Assembly (NCBI RefSeq): GCF_000421845.1 | Contig: NZ_ATXU01000001.1 | Coordinates: 248,001-312,000, forward strand | Length of the DNA: 64,000 nt | Origin: Leucobacter chironomi DSM 19883 | GTDB taxonomy: Bacteria > Actinomycetota > Actinomycetes > Actinomycetales > Microbacteriaceae | Direction of reading: 5' to 3' | Shown: positions 8,657 to 20,154 of the stretch, piece after piece | How positions within the stretch are numbered: position 1 is the stretch's first letter | Layout of the letters: every line of letters starts with the position of its first letter | Translations under genes and position numbers: made by a program | The notes under the pieces: generated by a model | Told to the model about the DNA's origin: nothing | What the model saw: only the letters and a program-made list of their open reading frames with translations | The model's database searches: none

Positions 8657-9582
8657 ACTGCGCTCCTCGGTGCGGGGTCGTGGGGCGCGGCGGGCCGGCC
8701 CGGGTGGCCCGGGGGCCGCGTCGGCGGATCCTCCCGGAAACGGTAGAGGCGGGCGGGACGGTGCCGCGTCCCGGTCTCGGTCTCGCCGGTGTCGACGAGG
8801 TGGCCCTGCGCGAGCGCCTGGCGCCTGAAATTCGCCGGGTCGACGGTTTCGCCGAGCACGGCCTCGGTCACGGCGCGCAGCCGTCCGAGGGTGAAGACCG
8901 GCCCGAGGAAGCGGTGCGCCACCGCTTCGTACTCGGTCTTCGAGCGCAGTCTCGCGAGCGCGTACGCCACGATCTCGGCGTGGTCGAACGCCAGCTCCGG
9001 CAGGCGGTCGGCCGAGAACCAGGCCACATTGGGGTCCGGATCGCCAGGCGCCGTGGCCCCCTGCGTTCCGGGGCGGTCGCCGCTCTCGGCCGCGGTCTCG
9101 GCGGGCTCGGGGTCGTCCCAGCGTCGCGCGCGCCCGCGATCCTGGCCGCGCTCGGCGGTGCCGGCAGCCGGGAGGGGCGAGGCGAGCAGTTCGCGTTCTC
9201 CGTACAGCGCCCAGTAGGCGATGGTGACGAGTCGCTGCGCTTCGGCGGAGCGCTCGACGCCGCCGAAGGAGTAGAGCTGTTCGAGGTAGCCGGGATCCCG
9301 CCGCACCGCCGCGTGGAGCGTGCGCAGCGCGGTGTCGGCGAGGGTCTCGTCCCAGCGGGTCGGGCCGCCCGGCAGCGCCCAGCGTCCGAGGAACGGCGCG
9401 CGCGTGCGCCGCACGAGCGGCAGCCAGAGCGTGATCCTCGCGTCGGCACCCGCGTCGGGGCTCGCCGCCGCCTCGCCGATGAGCGCCCCGTCCGGCGGGT
9501 TGAGCGCGAAGGCGACGGTCGAGACCGCCACTGCCGGCGGCAGGGTGCGGCGCTCGCTCACACTCGCGGTCTCGTACGGCAC
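8653..9582 (-). CDS. nrtR: NrtR-family transcriptional regulator of NAD synthesis (Nudix-like sensor plus winged helix)
   Basis: A 309-residue protein with an N-terminal Nudix fold (about 10-200) and a C-terminal winged helix (about 225-300) that carries the NrtR-type signature FTLGRLRAVTEAVLGETVDP followed by NFRRQAL. The Nudix box is degenerate: after GRWALPGGP the catalytic REUXEE glutamates are missing (DETLADTALRTLHAAV), as expected for a regulator that senses ADP-ribose-type ligands and does not hydrolyse them. It is the first gene of the nad operon and overlaps nadA by 4 bases. GTG start at 9582 with GAGGAG upstream. Between the domains lies a variable acidic linker (DDPEPAETAAESGDR). 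It probably represses its own operon through the palindrome at 9652-9676. Confidence 0.85.
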   Translation of the reverse strand: MPYETASVSERRTLPPAVAVSTVAFALNPPDGALIGEAAASPDAGADARITLWLPLVRRTRAPFLGRWALPGGPTRWDETLADTALRTLHAAVRRDPGYLEQLYSFGGVERSAEAQRLVTIAYWALYGERELLASPLPAAGTAERGQDRGRARRWDDPEPAETAAESGDRPGTQGATAPGDPDPNVAWFSADRLPELAFDHAEIVAYALARLRSKTEYEAVAHRFLGPVFTLGRLRAVTEAVLGETVDPANFRRQALAQGHLVDTGETETGTRHRPARLYRFREDPPTRPPGHPGRPAAPHDPAPRSAV

Positions 9583-9651
9583 AGTGCTCCTCGGTCGGTG
9601 CTGGTCGGTGCTGGTCAGGGCGGCGGCGGGGTGTCAGTCCCGACCACGCCA

Positions 9652-9676
9652 ACTTATAGTCACTATGACCATAAGT
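9652..9676 (-). promoter_or_regulatory. Candidate NrtR operator overlying the nad operon promoter
   Basis: A 25-base palindrome with outer arms ACTTAT / ATAAGT and inner arms GTCA / TGAC. Read on the minus strand it contains TTGACT and TATAAG spaced 15 bases apart, a plausible -35/-10 pair, so a bound repressor would cover the promoter. It lies about 70 bases upstream of nrtR. The rest of the 328-base gap 9583-9910 holds the cold-shock gene leader and nothing else I can identify. Confidence 0.7.
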
Positions 9677-9910
9677 CAATTTCGCCAGCAGCGCATTCGC
9701 CGGAAGACACAAGAAGGTCACGAAACTGTCGCATTCACAGCATCTGGGATAGGCTCGCCGCAAGACCAGTAATGCCGAACGTTGGAGCAGTCCAGACACG
9801 TTTTATCGCTGCGGCCCGCCGCAGCACGCACCACCAGTCTCCACGTCGGCGCCGTCGCCGTGGCATCCAGGTCGCTCCGCGCGGCCAGCAACACACGAAG
9901 GAAACACACT

Positions 9911-10114
9911 ATGGCCATCGGCACCGTGAAATGGTTCAACTCCGAAAAGGGCTTCGGCTTCATCACCCCCGACGACGGAGCCTCCGACGTCTTCGCGCAC
10001 TTCAGCGCGATCCAGGGCAACGGCCGTCGCGACCTCTTCGAGAACCAGCGCGTCGAGTTCGACGTCGAGCAGGGCCCCAAGGGTCTGCAGGCGAGCAACA
10101 TCCGCGCGCTCTAA
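9911..10114 (+). CDS. Cold-shock protein (CspA family)
   Basis: A 67-residue single cold-shock domain that binds single-stranded RNA/DNA as an RNA chaperone. RNP1 (KGFGFI) and RNP2 (DVFAHFSAI) are intact, and the opening [18 protein letters not shown] is typical. GAAGGAAAC 10 or so bases upstream is the ribosome site. A long untranslated leader (over 100 bases) is likely, as in other csp genes. It is followed at once by a strong hairpin terminator and stands alone. Confidence 0.97.
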   Translation: MAIGTVKWFNSEKGFGFITPDDGASDVFAHFSAIQGNGRRDLFENQRVEFDVEQGPKGLQASNIRAL

Positions 10115-10130
10115 GCACAGCGCGACACCG

Positions 10131-10164
10131 GCGGGGGTGCGGGGCTTCGGCCCCGCACCCCCGC
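10131..10164 (+). terminator. Hairpin terminator after the cold-shock gene
   Basis: A perfect 14-base-pair G/C stem (10131-10144 with 10151-10164) closed by the loop CTTCGG, 16 bases after the stop codon. It lacks a clear T-tract, which is common in high-GC actinobacteria. Confidence 0.85.
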
Positions 10165-10297
10165 TCACGTTTCCACGGCCTTGCACGCCGCGGGCAGCGG
10201 GCGCGGGCGGCCGGCGCAGGCGGCGGGCCCATGATCGACGCTCACCCGCTGCTTCCCGTAGCACCCGGCTGCCCTCTGGCGCCGCACGGCCCCGAGC

Positions 10298-13224
<2,927 letters not shown>

Positions 13225-13251
13225 CGGTTCAGGCAGCGCTGGTGCCGCCGG

Positions 13252-13824
13252 TCAGTGCGACGGCGTCCGGAGCACCTCGCGCGCGACGGTGAGCGCCTCG
13301 CTGAGCGCGCGGTCGAGGGGGTGGCGGCCGGCGCCGCGATCCGCCCACTGCCACACCGCCGTCACGAGCGCCGCCGCGTAGCCGGCCCCGATCACGGCAG
13401 CCCGCACCGACTCGACGCCGTCGCGTTCGAGGCGAGACGCGATGGCGGTGCCGATGCGCAGCTGGCGTGCAGCCCGTCCCGTCGCCAGCTCCTGTTCGAC
13501 CCCCATCGTGCGGGCGTCGACGATCGCGAGTGCGAGGGTGCCGGGCGCCTCCCCGACGGCGAAGGTCGCGAGGGCGTCGGCGAGCGGCAGCGCAGGATCG
13601 GCGAGCGCGTCGAGCAGCGCGCCGATCCGCCCGTCGAAGACGAACCACAGAATCTCGGACTTGCCCGGGAAGTAGTTGAAGAAGCTCGACCGGCTCACGC
13701 CGGCGCGGCGCGCGATCTCGGTGATCGAGGTCGCCTCGTAGCCCTGCTCGAGGAAGAGCTCGCAGGCGGCATCCGCGAGCACTTCGCGGGAGGAGGCAGG
13801 CGGGCGGCCGCGCGACGGTTTCAT
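13252..13824 (-). CDS. TetR-family transcriptional regulator
   Basis: A 190-residue regulator with the TetR helix-turn-helix in its first 60 residues: EVLADAACELFLEQGYEATS, then ITEIARRAGVSRSSFFNYFPGKSEIL. The C-terminal ligand domain is not recognisable. It converges on the FadH-like gene, with stop codons 27 bases apart. The ATG at 13824 is favoured over one 33 bases upstream because TACTCT ends 7 bases before it (leaderless). Confidence 0.9.
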   Translation of the reverse strand: MKPSRGRPPASSREVLADAACELFLEQGYEATSITEIARRAGVSRSSFFNYFPGKSEILWFVFDGRIGALLDALADPALPLADALATFAVGEAPGTLALAIVDARTMGVEQELATGRAARQLRIGTAIASRLERDGVESVRAAVIGAGYAAALVTAVWQWADRGAGRHPLDRALSEALTVAREVLRTPSH

Positions 13825-13831
13825 GGGTTCC

Positions 13832-13837
13832 AGAGTA
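13832..13837 (-). promoter_or_regulatory. Leaderless -10 box of the TetR gene
   Basis: TACTCT on the minus strand, 7 bases from the ATG. Confidence 0.5.
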
Positions 13838-13843
13838 GTCGCC

Positions 13844-13965
13844 GGATCGCAGCTCACACGGTGCGGGACGGCGGATCGCAGGCCAGACCGTGGGCCGCAG
13901 GCCAGACCGTGGATCGCAGCTCAGGCGGAGGATCTGGGCGAAAACTTCCGCCTGAGCTGCGATCC
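13844..13965. repeat. Cluster of GGATCGCAG repeats with a perfect 19-base inverted repeat
   Basis: GGATCGCAG-type units start at 13844, 13873, 13892 (GGGCCGCAG) and 13911; the last three are 19 bases apart. The final unit, 13911-13929, is the left arm of a perfect inverted repeat whose right arm is 13947-13965. The gap 13825-14133 lies between divergent genes, so this is not a terminator. The palindrome arm is shared with the one at 28303-28353. Beyond it only the importer promoter can be suggested (TAGGAT near 14047). Confidence 0.75.
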
Positions 13966-14133
13966 ACGGTCCGAGCTGCGGCATCTCCCGGCCGAACTGC
14001 GGAGCTGGCGCCCGGCACCGCATGCTCGAGGGTGCATGCGCAGCATGTAGGATGACTTTGTTGAACCGGATCTAACAAATGGTTTCGGATCGCCAATCAT
14101 CTCCCTCCCACACCCGAGGAGCCCAGCACACCC

Positions 14134-15762
14134 ATGTCCCCGCACCCCGCCCGCACCCTCGCACCCCTCGCGCTCGCCGCAGTCGGCGCCCTCGCCCTCA
14201 GCGCCTGCAGCGCCACCGGCGACGCCGCCCCGCAGGAGGGCGGCACCCTCGTCTACGCGACCGGCGACGCCGAGCCGAGCTGCCTCGACCCGCACGTGGG
14301 CGGCAACTACCCGCAGGCGCTCATCTCGACGCAGTACCTGGAGCCGATGGTCGGCCGCGATGCCGACGGCAAGATCCAGCCGTGGCTCGCGACCGAGTGG
14401 CAGGCGAGCGACGACGGCCTGACCTGGGACTTCACACTGCAGGACGGCGTCACCTTCACCGACGGCACACCGCTCGACGCCGCCGCGATCAAGGCGAACA
14501 TCGAGCACCTGCAGGATCCGGACACGCAGTCGTCCACCGGATACCTCGCCGTGCAGAAGATCGCCGAGATCGAGACCGTCGACGACACGCACGTGCGCTT
14601 CCACCTCTCGGCCCCCGACTCGGCGCTGCTCGAATCGCTGAGCCAGCAGTGGACCGCGATCCAGTCGCCCGCCGGCATCGAGCGCGGCATGGAGGAGAAC
14701 TGCCAGGCGCCCATCGGCACCGGCCCCTTCATCGTCGAGGGCTGGACCCCGCAGCAGCAGGTCGACCTCGTGCGCAACGACGACTACCGCACCCCCGGCC
14801 CCGAGGCCGACCATGAAGGACCTGCCCACCTCGAGCGCATCGAGTGGCGCTTCATCCCCGACGCGGCGACCCGCAACGCGGCGCTCGCCTCGGGCGAGGT
14901 GCACGTCATCGACAATCCGCTGCCCGCCGACATCGTCGCAGCCGAGAACGGCGGCGACGGCATCGAGCACATCGACGCCCCCCGACCCGGCGCGGTCAAT
15001 CGCATCGAGCTCAACTCGGGCCAGGCTCCCTTCGACGATGCACGCGTACGCGAGGCGTTCATCCGCGTCGCCGACCCGAACCCCGGCATCGAATCGCTCT
15101 TCCGGGGCGTGGCCGCCCGCACCTACTCGCCGCTCGCGAGCGTCGAGCCCACGGCAGCGGGCGACGAGTCGCTGTTCGGCACCGATCCGGCCGCCGCGGC
15201 CAAGCTGCTCGACGAGGCCGGCTGGGTCGCGGGCTCCGACGGCGTGCGCGAGAAGAACGGCGCGAGGCTGACCGTGCGCTTCCCGGTCAGCACCAACCAG
15301 TCGACCGCCGCCGAGCAGTCGCTCTTCGAGCAGATCCAGGCGAACGCCGCAGCCGTCGGCTTCGACGTGGTGATCGAGCCCGTCGACCTCAGCAGCTGGT
15401 ACGGCGCCCTCGCGGCGCACGAGTACGAGGCCGTGAGCGCCCCCTACACGAAGGTCGGCCCCGACGTGCTGCGCATCCTCTACCACTCCGACGGCACCAT
15501 CCCGGCACCCTCGGGCTACTTCGCGAACAACGCGCAGCTCAAGGATCCCGAGCTCGATGCGATCCTCGAGCAGGCCTCGGCCACGCTCGACGAGGCCGAG
15601 CGCACGAAGCTCTACGCCGACGCGCAGCAGCGCATCCTCGAGAGCTACACCGTGCTGCCGCTCTACGACCAGCAGAACCACTTCCTGGTGAACGGTGTCG
15701 AGGGCGTGACCACGCTCGGCACCGTGGCGACGCCCACCTTCGTCAACGCGCAGCTCGGCTGA
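14134..15762 (+). CDS. Peptide/nickel-type ABC transporter substrate-binding lipoprotein
   Basis: A 542-residue family 5 (DppA/OppA-like) extracytoplasmic binding protein. The N terminus is a lipoprotein signal with lipobox LSAC at about residue 25. The mature part opens with GGTLVYATGDAEPSCLDPH, then LEPMVGRD and the middle motif TWDFTLQDGVTFTDGTPLDA, which are diagnostic. First gene of a plus-strand importer operon with two permeases and one double ATPase. The ligand (oligopeptide, opine or other) cannot be read from the sequence. GAGGA at about 14117 is the ribosome site. Confidence 0.92.
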   Translation: MSPHPARTLAPLALAAVGALALSACSATGDAAPQEGGTLVYATGDAEPSCLDPHVGGNYPQALISTQYLEPMVGRDADGKIQPWLATEWQASDDGLTWDFTLQDGVTFTDGTPLDAAAIKANIEHLQDPDTQSSTGYLAVQKIAEIETVDDTHVRFHLSAPDSALLESLSQQWTAIQSPAGIERGMEENCQAPIGTGPFIVEGWTPQQQVDLVRNDDYRTPGPEADHEGPAHLERIEWRFIPDAATRNAALASGEVHVIDNPLPADIVAAENGGDGIEHIDAPRPGAVNRIELNSGQAPFDDARVREAFIRVADPNPGIESLFRGVAARTYSPLASVEPTAAGDESLFGTDPAAAAKLLDEAGWVAGSDGVREKNGARLTVRFPVSTNQSTAAEQSLFEQIQANAAAVGFDVVIEPVDLSSWYGALAAHEYEAVSAPYTKVGPDVLRILYHSDGTIPAPSGYFANNAQLKDPELDAILEQASATLDEAERTKLYADAQQRILESYTVLPLYDQQNHFLVNGVEGVTTLGTVATPTFVNAQLG

Positions 15763-15830
15763 GGCGGATCGGGTGAAGCAGCTCGACTGAGGCGGAACCG
15801 GCAGAATAGGGCGTACGCGAGTGCGCGGCG

Positions 15831-15866
15831 TTCGCCCCTGATGCGCCGACGCGCATCAGGGGCGAA
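15831..15866. repeat. Perfect 16-base-pair inverted repeat inside the importer operon
   Basis: Arms 15831-15846 and 15851-15866 with loop CGAC; flanking GCGCGG / CCGCGC can extend the stem with a small bulge. It lies between the binding-protein gene and the first permease, a usual place for a hairpin that stabilises the abundant upstream message or attenuates downstream expression. Confidence 0.8.
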
Positions 15867-15903
15867 CCGCGCGCACCGCTTCGATTGAGGGGCAGCAGTT
15901 CAC

Positions 15904-16872
15904 GTGACAGCCAGACGGATCGCGCGCGCGGTCGCGACGCGGATCGGCTCAGCCCTGCTCGTGGTCTGGTTGACGGCCACCGTGGTGTTCTTCGCGCTGC
16001 GACTCTCGGGCGACCCGCTCGAGGCGATCATGGGCGGTCCCGGTTCGCAGGCGGGCGCCGAGGCGACGGAGCGGGCGCGGGAGGCCTACGGGCTCGACCG
16101 CCCGCTCGTCGTGCAGTATCTCGCGCAGCTCTGGAACACCGTCACCCTGCAGTTCGGCGATTCCTACTCCCGGAAGCAGCCGGTGGCCGAACTGCTCGCC
16201 GCGAACCTGCCGCCGACGCTGCTCATCGCGACGCTCGCGCTGCTGCTCGCCTGGGTGCTCGTGGTGATCGGCGCGCTCGTCGTCGCGGTCGCCGGTCACG
16301 GCCGCGCCGGCCGCGCGATCCGGTCCGCGCTGGCCGGCATCGAGACGGTGGCGTCGGTGGCGCCGCAGTTCTTCGTGGGCGCCGTGCTGATCCTCGTCTT
16401 CGCGAGCGGGCTCGGCCTGCTGCCCGCCACCAGCGGTTCGACGCCCGCGGGGCTCGTGCTGCCCGTGGTGACGCTCGCGGTGCCGATCGCGGGCTACCTT
16501 GCGCACGTGCTGCAGGGCTCGCTCATCGAGGCCGACGACGCTCCCTTCGCCGTCACGGCGCGCTCGCGGGGCGCGTCGGAGGCCCGCGTGCTACTGCGCC
16601 ACACGCTGCGCCACGCCGCACTGCCGGCGCTCGCGTTGTCCGGCTGGGCGTACGGATCGCTGCTGAGCGGTGCCGTGGTCGTGGAGGCGCTCTTCGCACG
16701 ACAGGGCATCGGGCGGATGCTGCTCGAAGCGGCCACTGTGCGCGACGTGCCCGTGGTGATCGGGGCGGTCGTGGTGATCGCGCTGCTGTACGTGGCGATC
16801 ATGCTGCTCTCGGACCTGCTCGAGCAGCTCGTCGATCCGCGGCTGCGCCGCCGGGGGGTGATCCCCGCATGA
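15904..16872 (+). CDS. ABC transporter permease (DppB-like)
   Basis: A 322-residue inner-membrane permease with about six hydrophobic segments. The first helix (GSALLVVWLTATVVFFALRL), GDPLEAIMGG, the GLDRPLVVQYL periplasmic motif and the cytoplasmic EAA-type loop (FAVTARSRGASEARVLLRHTL) place it in the DppB/OppB group. It starts with GTG at 15904 after GGGGCAG. Its stop overlaps the next permease start. Confidence 0.92.
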   Translation: MTARRIARAVATRIGSALLVVWLTATVVFFALRLSGDPLEAIMGGPGSQAGAEATERAREAYGLDRPLVVQYLAQLWNTVTLQFGDSYSRKQPVAELLAANLPPTLLIATLALLLAWVLVVIGALVVAVAGHGRAGRAIRSALAGIETVASVAPQFFVGAVLILVFASGLGLLPATSGSTPAGLVLPVVTLAVPIAGYLAHVLQGSLIEADDAPFAVTARSRGASEARVLLRHTLRHAALPALALSGWAYGSLLSGAVVVEALFARQGIGRMLLEAATVRDVPVVIGAVVVIALLYVAIMLLSDLLEQLVDPRLRRRGVIPA

Positions 16873-17735
16873 GGGCGCTGCGGATCGGCGGGAGCCGGCG
16901 CGGCACCGCGTTCTGGCGCGGTGCCGGCTTCGATGCTGCCCGGAGTTTCGGATGGTCGGGATGGATCAGCGCGGCGATCCTCGTGGTCGCGCTCATCGCG
17001 GTCTGCGCACCGCAGCTGCTGGCCCCCGGTGATCCGCTCGCCGTGCACCCGGCCGACGGTTTCCAGCCTCCCTCGGCGGCGCACCTCTTCGGCACCGACG
17101 AGTCGGGCCGCGACCTCTTCACCCGCGTCGTGCACGGAGCCGCCGCCTCGGTGGGCATCGGCCTCGCGGCGACCGGTATCGGCATCGGCGTCGGGGCGGT
17201 GCTCGGCTTCGCGGCGGGGCTCGGCCCGCGCTGGCTCGACGGCTCGCTCGGCCGCGTCTTCGAGGTGCTGTTCGCGCTGCCCACGCTCGTGATGGCGCTG
17301 CTGTTCATCTCGGTGATGGGTTCCGGCCCCACCGCGTCGATCCTCGCGATCGGCCTCGCCACGATCCCCGGCTACGCGCGGATGCTGCGCGCCCGCGTGC
17401 GCGGGATCGCGGCCAGCGGCTATGCGGAGTGGGCGCGCCTGGACGAGGTGGGGCCTGTGCGGGTCTTCGTGCGGCACATCGCCCCGAACTCGCTGTGGCC
17501 GCTGGCTTCGGCCGCGACGCTCGGGATCGGCCAGGCCATCGTGTGGGTGTCGGCGCTCGGATTCCTCGGTCTCGGCGCGCTGCCGCCGTCGCCGGAGTGG
17601 GGGGCGATGCTGAACGCGGGGCGCGTGTATCTCACGACGGCCTGGTGGATGACGGTGTGCCCGGGTCTCGCGATCGTGCTGGTCGCGGGGGCGCTCACGG
17701 TGCTGGGGCGACGATTGGGGGCTGCTCGTGACTAG
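16869..17735 (+). CDS. ABC transporter permease (DppC-like)
   Basis: A 288-residue partner permease of the DppC/OppC group: one N-terminal helix, the HLFGTDESGRDLFTRVVHGA signature, and an EAA loop near YAEWARLDEVGPVRVFVRHI. It overlaps the upstream permease by 4 bases (ATGA) and the downstream ATPase by 8 bases. Confidence 0.92.
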   Translation: MRALRIGGSRRGTAFWRGAGFDAARSFGWSGWISAAILVVALIAVCAPQLLAPGDPLAVHPADGFQPPSAAHLFGTDESGRDLFTRVVHGAAASVGIGLAATGIGIGVGAVLGFAAGLGPRWLDGSLGRVFEVLFALPTLVMALLFISVMGSGPTASILAIGLATIPGYARMLRARVRGIAASGYAEWARLDEVGPVRVFVRHIAPNSLWPLASAATLGIGQAIVWVSALGFLGLGALPPSPEWGAMLNAGRVYLTTAWWMTVCPGLAIVLVAGALTVLGRRLGAARD

Positions 17736-19293
17736 CTCGATTCAGGCGGGAGGGCGCGCGACGGTCGTGCTCGACGTCGAGGGGCTCTGCGTGACGCTGC
17801 GCGGCGGGCGGCGGGCGGCTGTCGACGCACCGGTGCTCGACGGCATCGATCTGCGGGTGTACTCCGGCGAGTGCGTCGCCGTGGTGGGTGAGTCGGGGGC
17901 CGGCAAGTCGGTGCTCGCGCGCACGCTGCTCGGGCTCACCCAGGCGGATTCGCGGTGGGCCGTGGGGGCCGACGTCTTCGAGGCGGTCGGACACGATGCG
18001 CGCCGCCTGACGCCGCGCCGGTGGCGAGGGCTGCGCGGGCGCTCGGTAGCGCTCGTGCTGCAGGACGCACTGCAGTCGCTCGACCCGCTGCGCACCATCG
18101 AAGCCGAGGTCGGCGAGGCACTGGCGGTGCGCGGGATCGGCCGCCGCGAGCGACGGGCCGCCGTGATCCGCGCACTGGAGGCGGCCGGCCTCCCCGACGC
18201 CGCATCGCGCCTGCGGCAGCGGTCGAGCGAACTGTCGGGCGGGATGCGGCAGCGCGCGCTCATCGCCTCCGCGCTGGTGCACGAGCCCGCGCTGCTCGTC
18301 GCCGATGAGCCGACCACCGCGCTCGACGCCACAACGGCCTCGCGCGTGCTGGGCCTCTTCGACGAGGTGAGACGGCGTGGCACGGCGATCCTGCTCATCA
18401 GCCACGATCTCGCGAGCGTCGCCCGCGTCGCCGACCGCATCGTCGTGCTCGACCGGGGTCGCGTCGTCGAGCAGGGCGACGCCCAGCAGATCCTGCACCG
18501 GCCCGCCCACTCCGTCACCCGCGCGCTCGTCGCCGCGATCCCGCGCGGCCCGAGACCGGGGGCGGCGAGCCGTGCCGCCTCCCCGGCCCTCGAGTCCCCC
18601 GTGCTGCTCGCACTGCGCGGGGCCGCCCGTCGCTTCCCGGCTCCCGCCGGCGGCAGCGCCGGCCTCCACGGGACCGATCTGGTGCTGCGACGGGGCGAGG
18701 CGGTGGGCGTGGTCGGCGAGTCCGGCGCGGGCAAGAGCACGCTCGCGCGCCTCCTCGTAGGTGCCGAACAGCCGGATGCGGGCACGGTCGAGCGCGTCGA
18801 TCCCGGGTGCCGCGTGCGGCTGATCCCGCAGGATCCGCTCGCCACCTTCGATCCGCGCTGGCGGGTCGAGCGGATCCTGGCGGCCTCACTGCGCGATCTC
18901 GCTCGCTCCCCCGAGGCGCTGCTCGCGCAGGTGGGTCTCGGCCCCGAGTATCTGCGTCGCAGGCCCGCGACGCTCTCGGGCGGTCAGCGCCAGCGCGTCG
19001 CGATCGCGCGGGCCCTGGCCGCGGATCCCGATGTGCTCGTGTGCGACGAGCCGGTGTCGGCGCTCGACGTGACCACGCAGGCGGGTATCCTGCAGCTGCT
19101 GCGGGAGTTGCAGGAGCGGCGCGGTGTCTCGCTCGTGTTCGTCTCGCACGATCTCGCGGCGGTGCGCACCATCTGCGATCGGGTGCTCATCATGCGCGAC
19201 GGGCGCGTGGTCGAGTCGGGCGAGACGGAGCGGGTGTTCGCGGATCCGAGCGACCCCTTCACCCGCGAGCTCGTCGCGAGCGCCACCGTCTGA
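17728..19293 (+). CDS. Double ABC ATPase of a peptide importer (DppD-DppF fusion)
   Basis: A 521-residue protein with two complete nucleotide-binding domains. Domain 1 (about 15-270) has GESGAGKS, the signature LSGGMRQR and Walker B LLVADEPTTALD. Domain 2 (about 290-520) has GESGAGKS, LSGGQRQR and VLVCDEPVSALD. Each ATPase powers the heterodimeric permease pair upstream. It starts with GTG at 17728. A 100-base stretch without features follows before the IS remnant at 19396. Confidence 0.93.
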   Translation: MTSSIQAGGRATVVLDVEGLCVTLRGGRRAAVDAPVLDGIDLRVYSGECVAVVGESGAGKSVLARTLLGLTQADSRWAVGADVFEAVGHDARRLTPRRWRGLRGRSVALVLQDALQSLDPLRTIEAEVGEALAVRGIGRRERRAAVIRALEAAGLPDAASRLRQRSSELSGGMRQRALIASALVHEPALLVADEPTTALDATTASRVLGLFDEVRRRGTAILLISHDLASVARVADRIVVLDRGRVVEQGDAQQILHRPAHSVTRALVAAIPRGPRPGAASRAASPALESPVLLALRGAARRFPAPAGGSAGLHGTDLVLRRGEAVGVVGESGAGKSTLARLLVGAEQPDAGTVERVDPGCRVRLIPQDPLATFDPRWRVERILAASLRDLARSPEALLAQVGLGPEYLRRRPATLSGGQRQRVAIARALAADPDVLVCDEPVSALDVTTQAGILQLLRELQERRGVSLVFVSHDLAAVRTICDRVLIMRDGRVVESGETERVFADPSDPFTRELVASATV

Positions 19294-19395
19294 GGCCCCT
19301 CCCCGCGTCCAGCCGTGAGCGTCACCTGCGCTCCCTGCCCCGCGCAGCACCCGCCCCCGGTGCGCCCGCAGGTGGCTCAGCTTGGGGCTCAGCTT

Positions 19396-19467
19396 GGGGC
19401 GTGTTTCGGAACAGGTCGAGCCAGGCACACACCCCGTTGAGTACGACCGCGGCCCGGCCTTCGATCG
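19396..19467 (-). pseudogene. IS transposase 3' remnant, left end
   Basis: Encodes a transposase tail (GRAAVVLNGVCAWLDLFRNTP) on the minus strand, ending in the IS terminal repeat. The AVVLN-type tail suggests an IS5-group DDE transposase, recalled without a search. Everything upstream of this tail is missing. Confidence 0.65.
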
Positions 19468-19470
19468 CTC

Positions 19471-20049
19471 TTATGTCGGTTCGGGATCTGCCGGGCAGTC
19501 CGAAGGAACGGGCCCGGGGTCGGCCGAGCAGCTTTCCCCTTCTTCCCCGCGTGCGTTCGGTGCGGGATCGGCCCCGCACTCGCTTTCGGTGACGGCGAAG
19601 CGTCGGTCTGGATCGAGCTGGGTGAGAATCCCGAACGAGACATCTGCGATCCGAGCGGCGCCTTCTTCTCCGAGGCCGGCGAACACGAGCGACTTCACCG
19701 CGTCGCTGTAGAGCGGCAAAGCGCGCCGATAGACCGCGACCCCGTCCATCGACAGGGTTGCGTTCGTCGCCCGCCGGTCTGCCGCGCAGACCGATCGAAC
19801 CACGAGCCCTTTTCGTTCCAGACTGTCGACCACTCGGGACAGACGCGGAAGGGTTGCGTTCGTACGCGCGGCAAGGGCGCTCAGCCGCAACGTATGGGAG
19901 TCGGCCTCGTAGAGCGCTTCGAGGAGCGTGAACTCGAACGATGTGACTCCCGCACCGCCCATTCGGCGGTCCAGTTCTGTGGGCAGCAGTTCGAGCATCG
20001 CTCGCAAACGCGCGATGGCAACACGCTCCTGCTGGTTCAGTCGGCTCAT
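19471..20049 (-). CDS. MarR-family transcriptional regulator
   Basis: A 192-residue winged-helix regulator: MSRLNQQERVAIARLRAMLE, GVTSFEFTLLEAL, then the recognition region LAARTNATLPRLSRVVDSLE followed by the wing RKGLVVRSVCAADRRATNA. One Cys in the wing (SVCAADRR) could be redox-reactive, as in quinone-sensing MarR proteins, but this is only a suggestion. It is divergent from the oxidoreductase and dioxygenase-like genes and probably represses them. The last 40 residues (from TESECGADPAPN) are low-complexity and stop 3 bases inside the IS remnant boundary, so they may be junction-derived. Start supported by TAGAGT 7 bases upstream. Confidence 0.85.
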   Translation of the reverse strand: MSRLNQQERVAIARLRAMLELLPTELDRRMGGAGVTSFEFTLLEALYEADSHTLRLSALAARTNATLPRLSRVVDSLERKGLVVRSVCAADRRATNATLSMDGVAVYRRALPLYSDAVKSLVFAGLGEEGAARIADVSFGILTQLDPDRRFAVTESECGADPAPNARGEEGESCSADPGPVPSDCPADPEPT

Positions 20050-20056
20050 GTCATCC

Positions 20057-20112
20057 ACTCTAACTTTAGTTGTAGACGCAAGCAATTCATGTTAGTTTCA
20101 TCTACAAGTAAT
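20057..20112. promoter_or_regulatory. MarR-type operator/promoter region
   Basis: The MarR gene has a TAGAGT box (20062-20057, minus) 7 bases from its ATG. Inverted arms TTGTAGA (20070-20076) and TCTACAA (20101-20107), each within a longer imperfect repeat, lie between the divergent genes. The stretch is AT-rich for this genome. Confidence 0.55.
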
Positions 20113-20154
20113 CTTTCGGCGTCACCATACGCCACCAACAGGAAGGAACGAATC

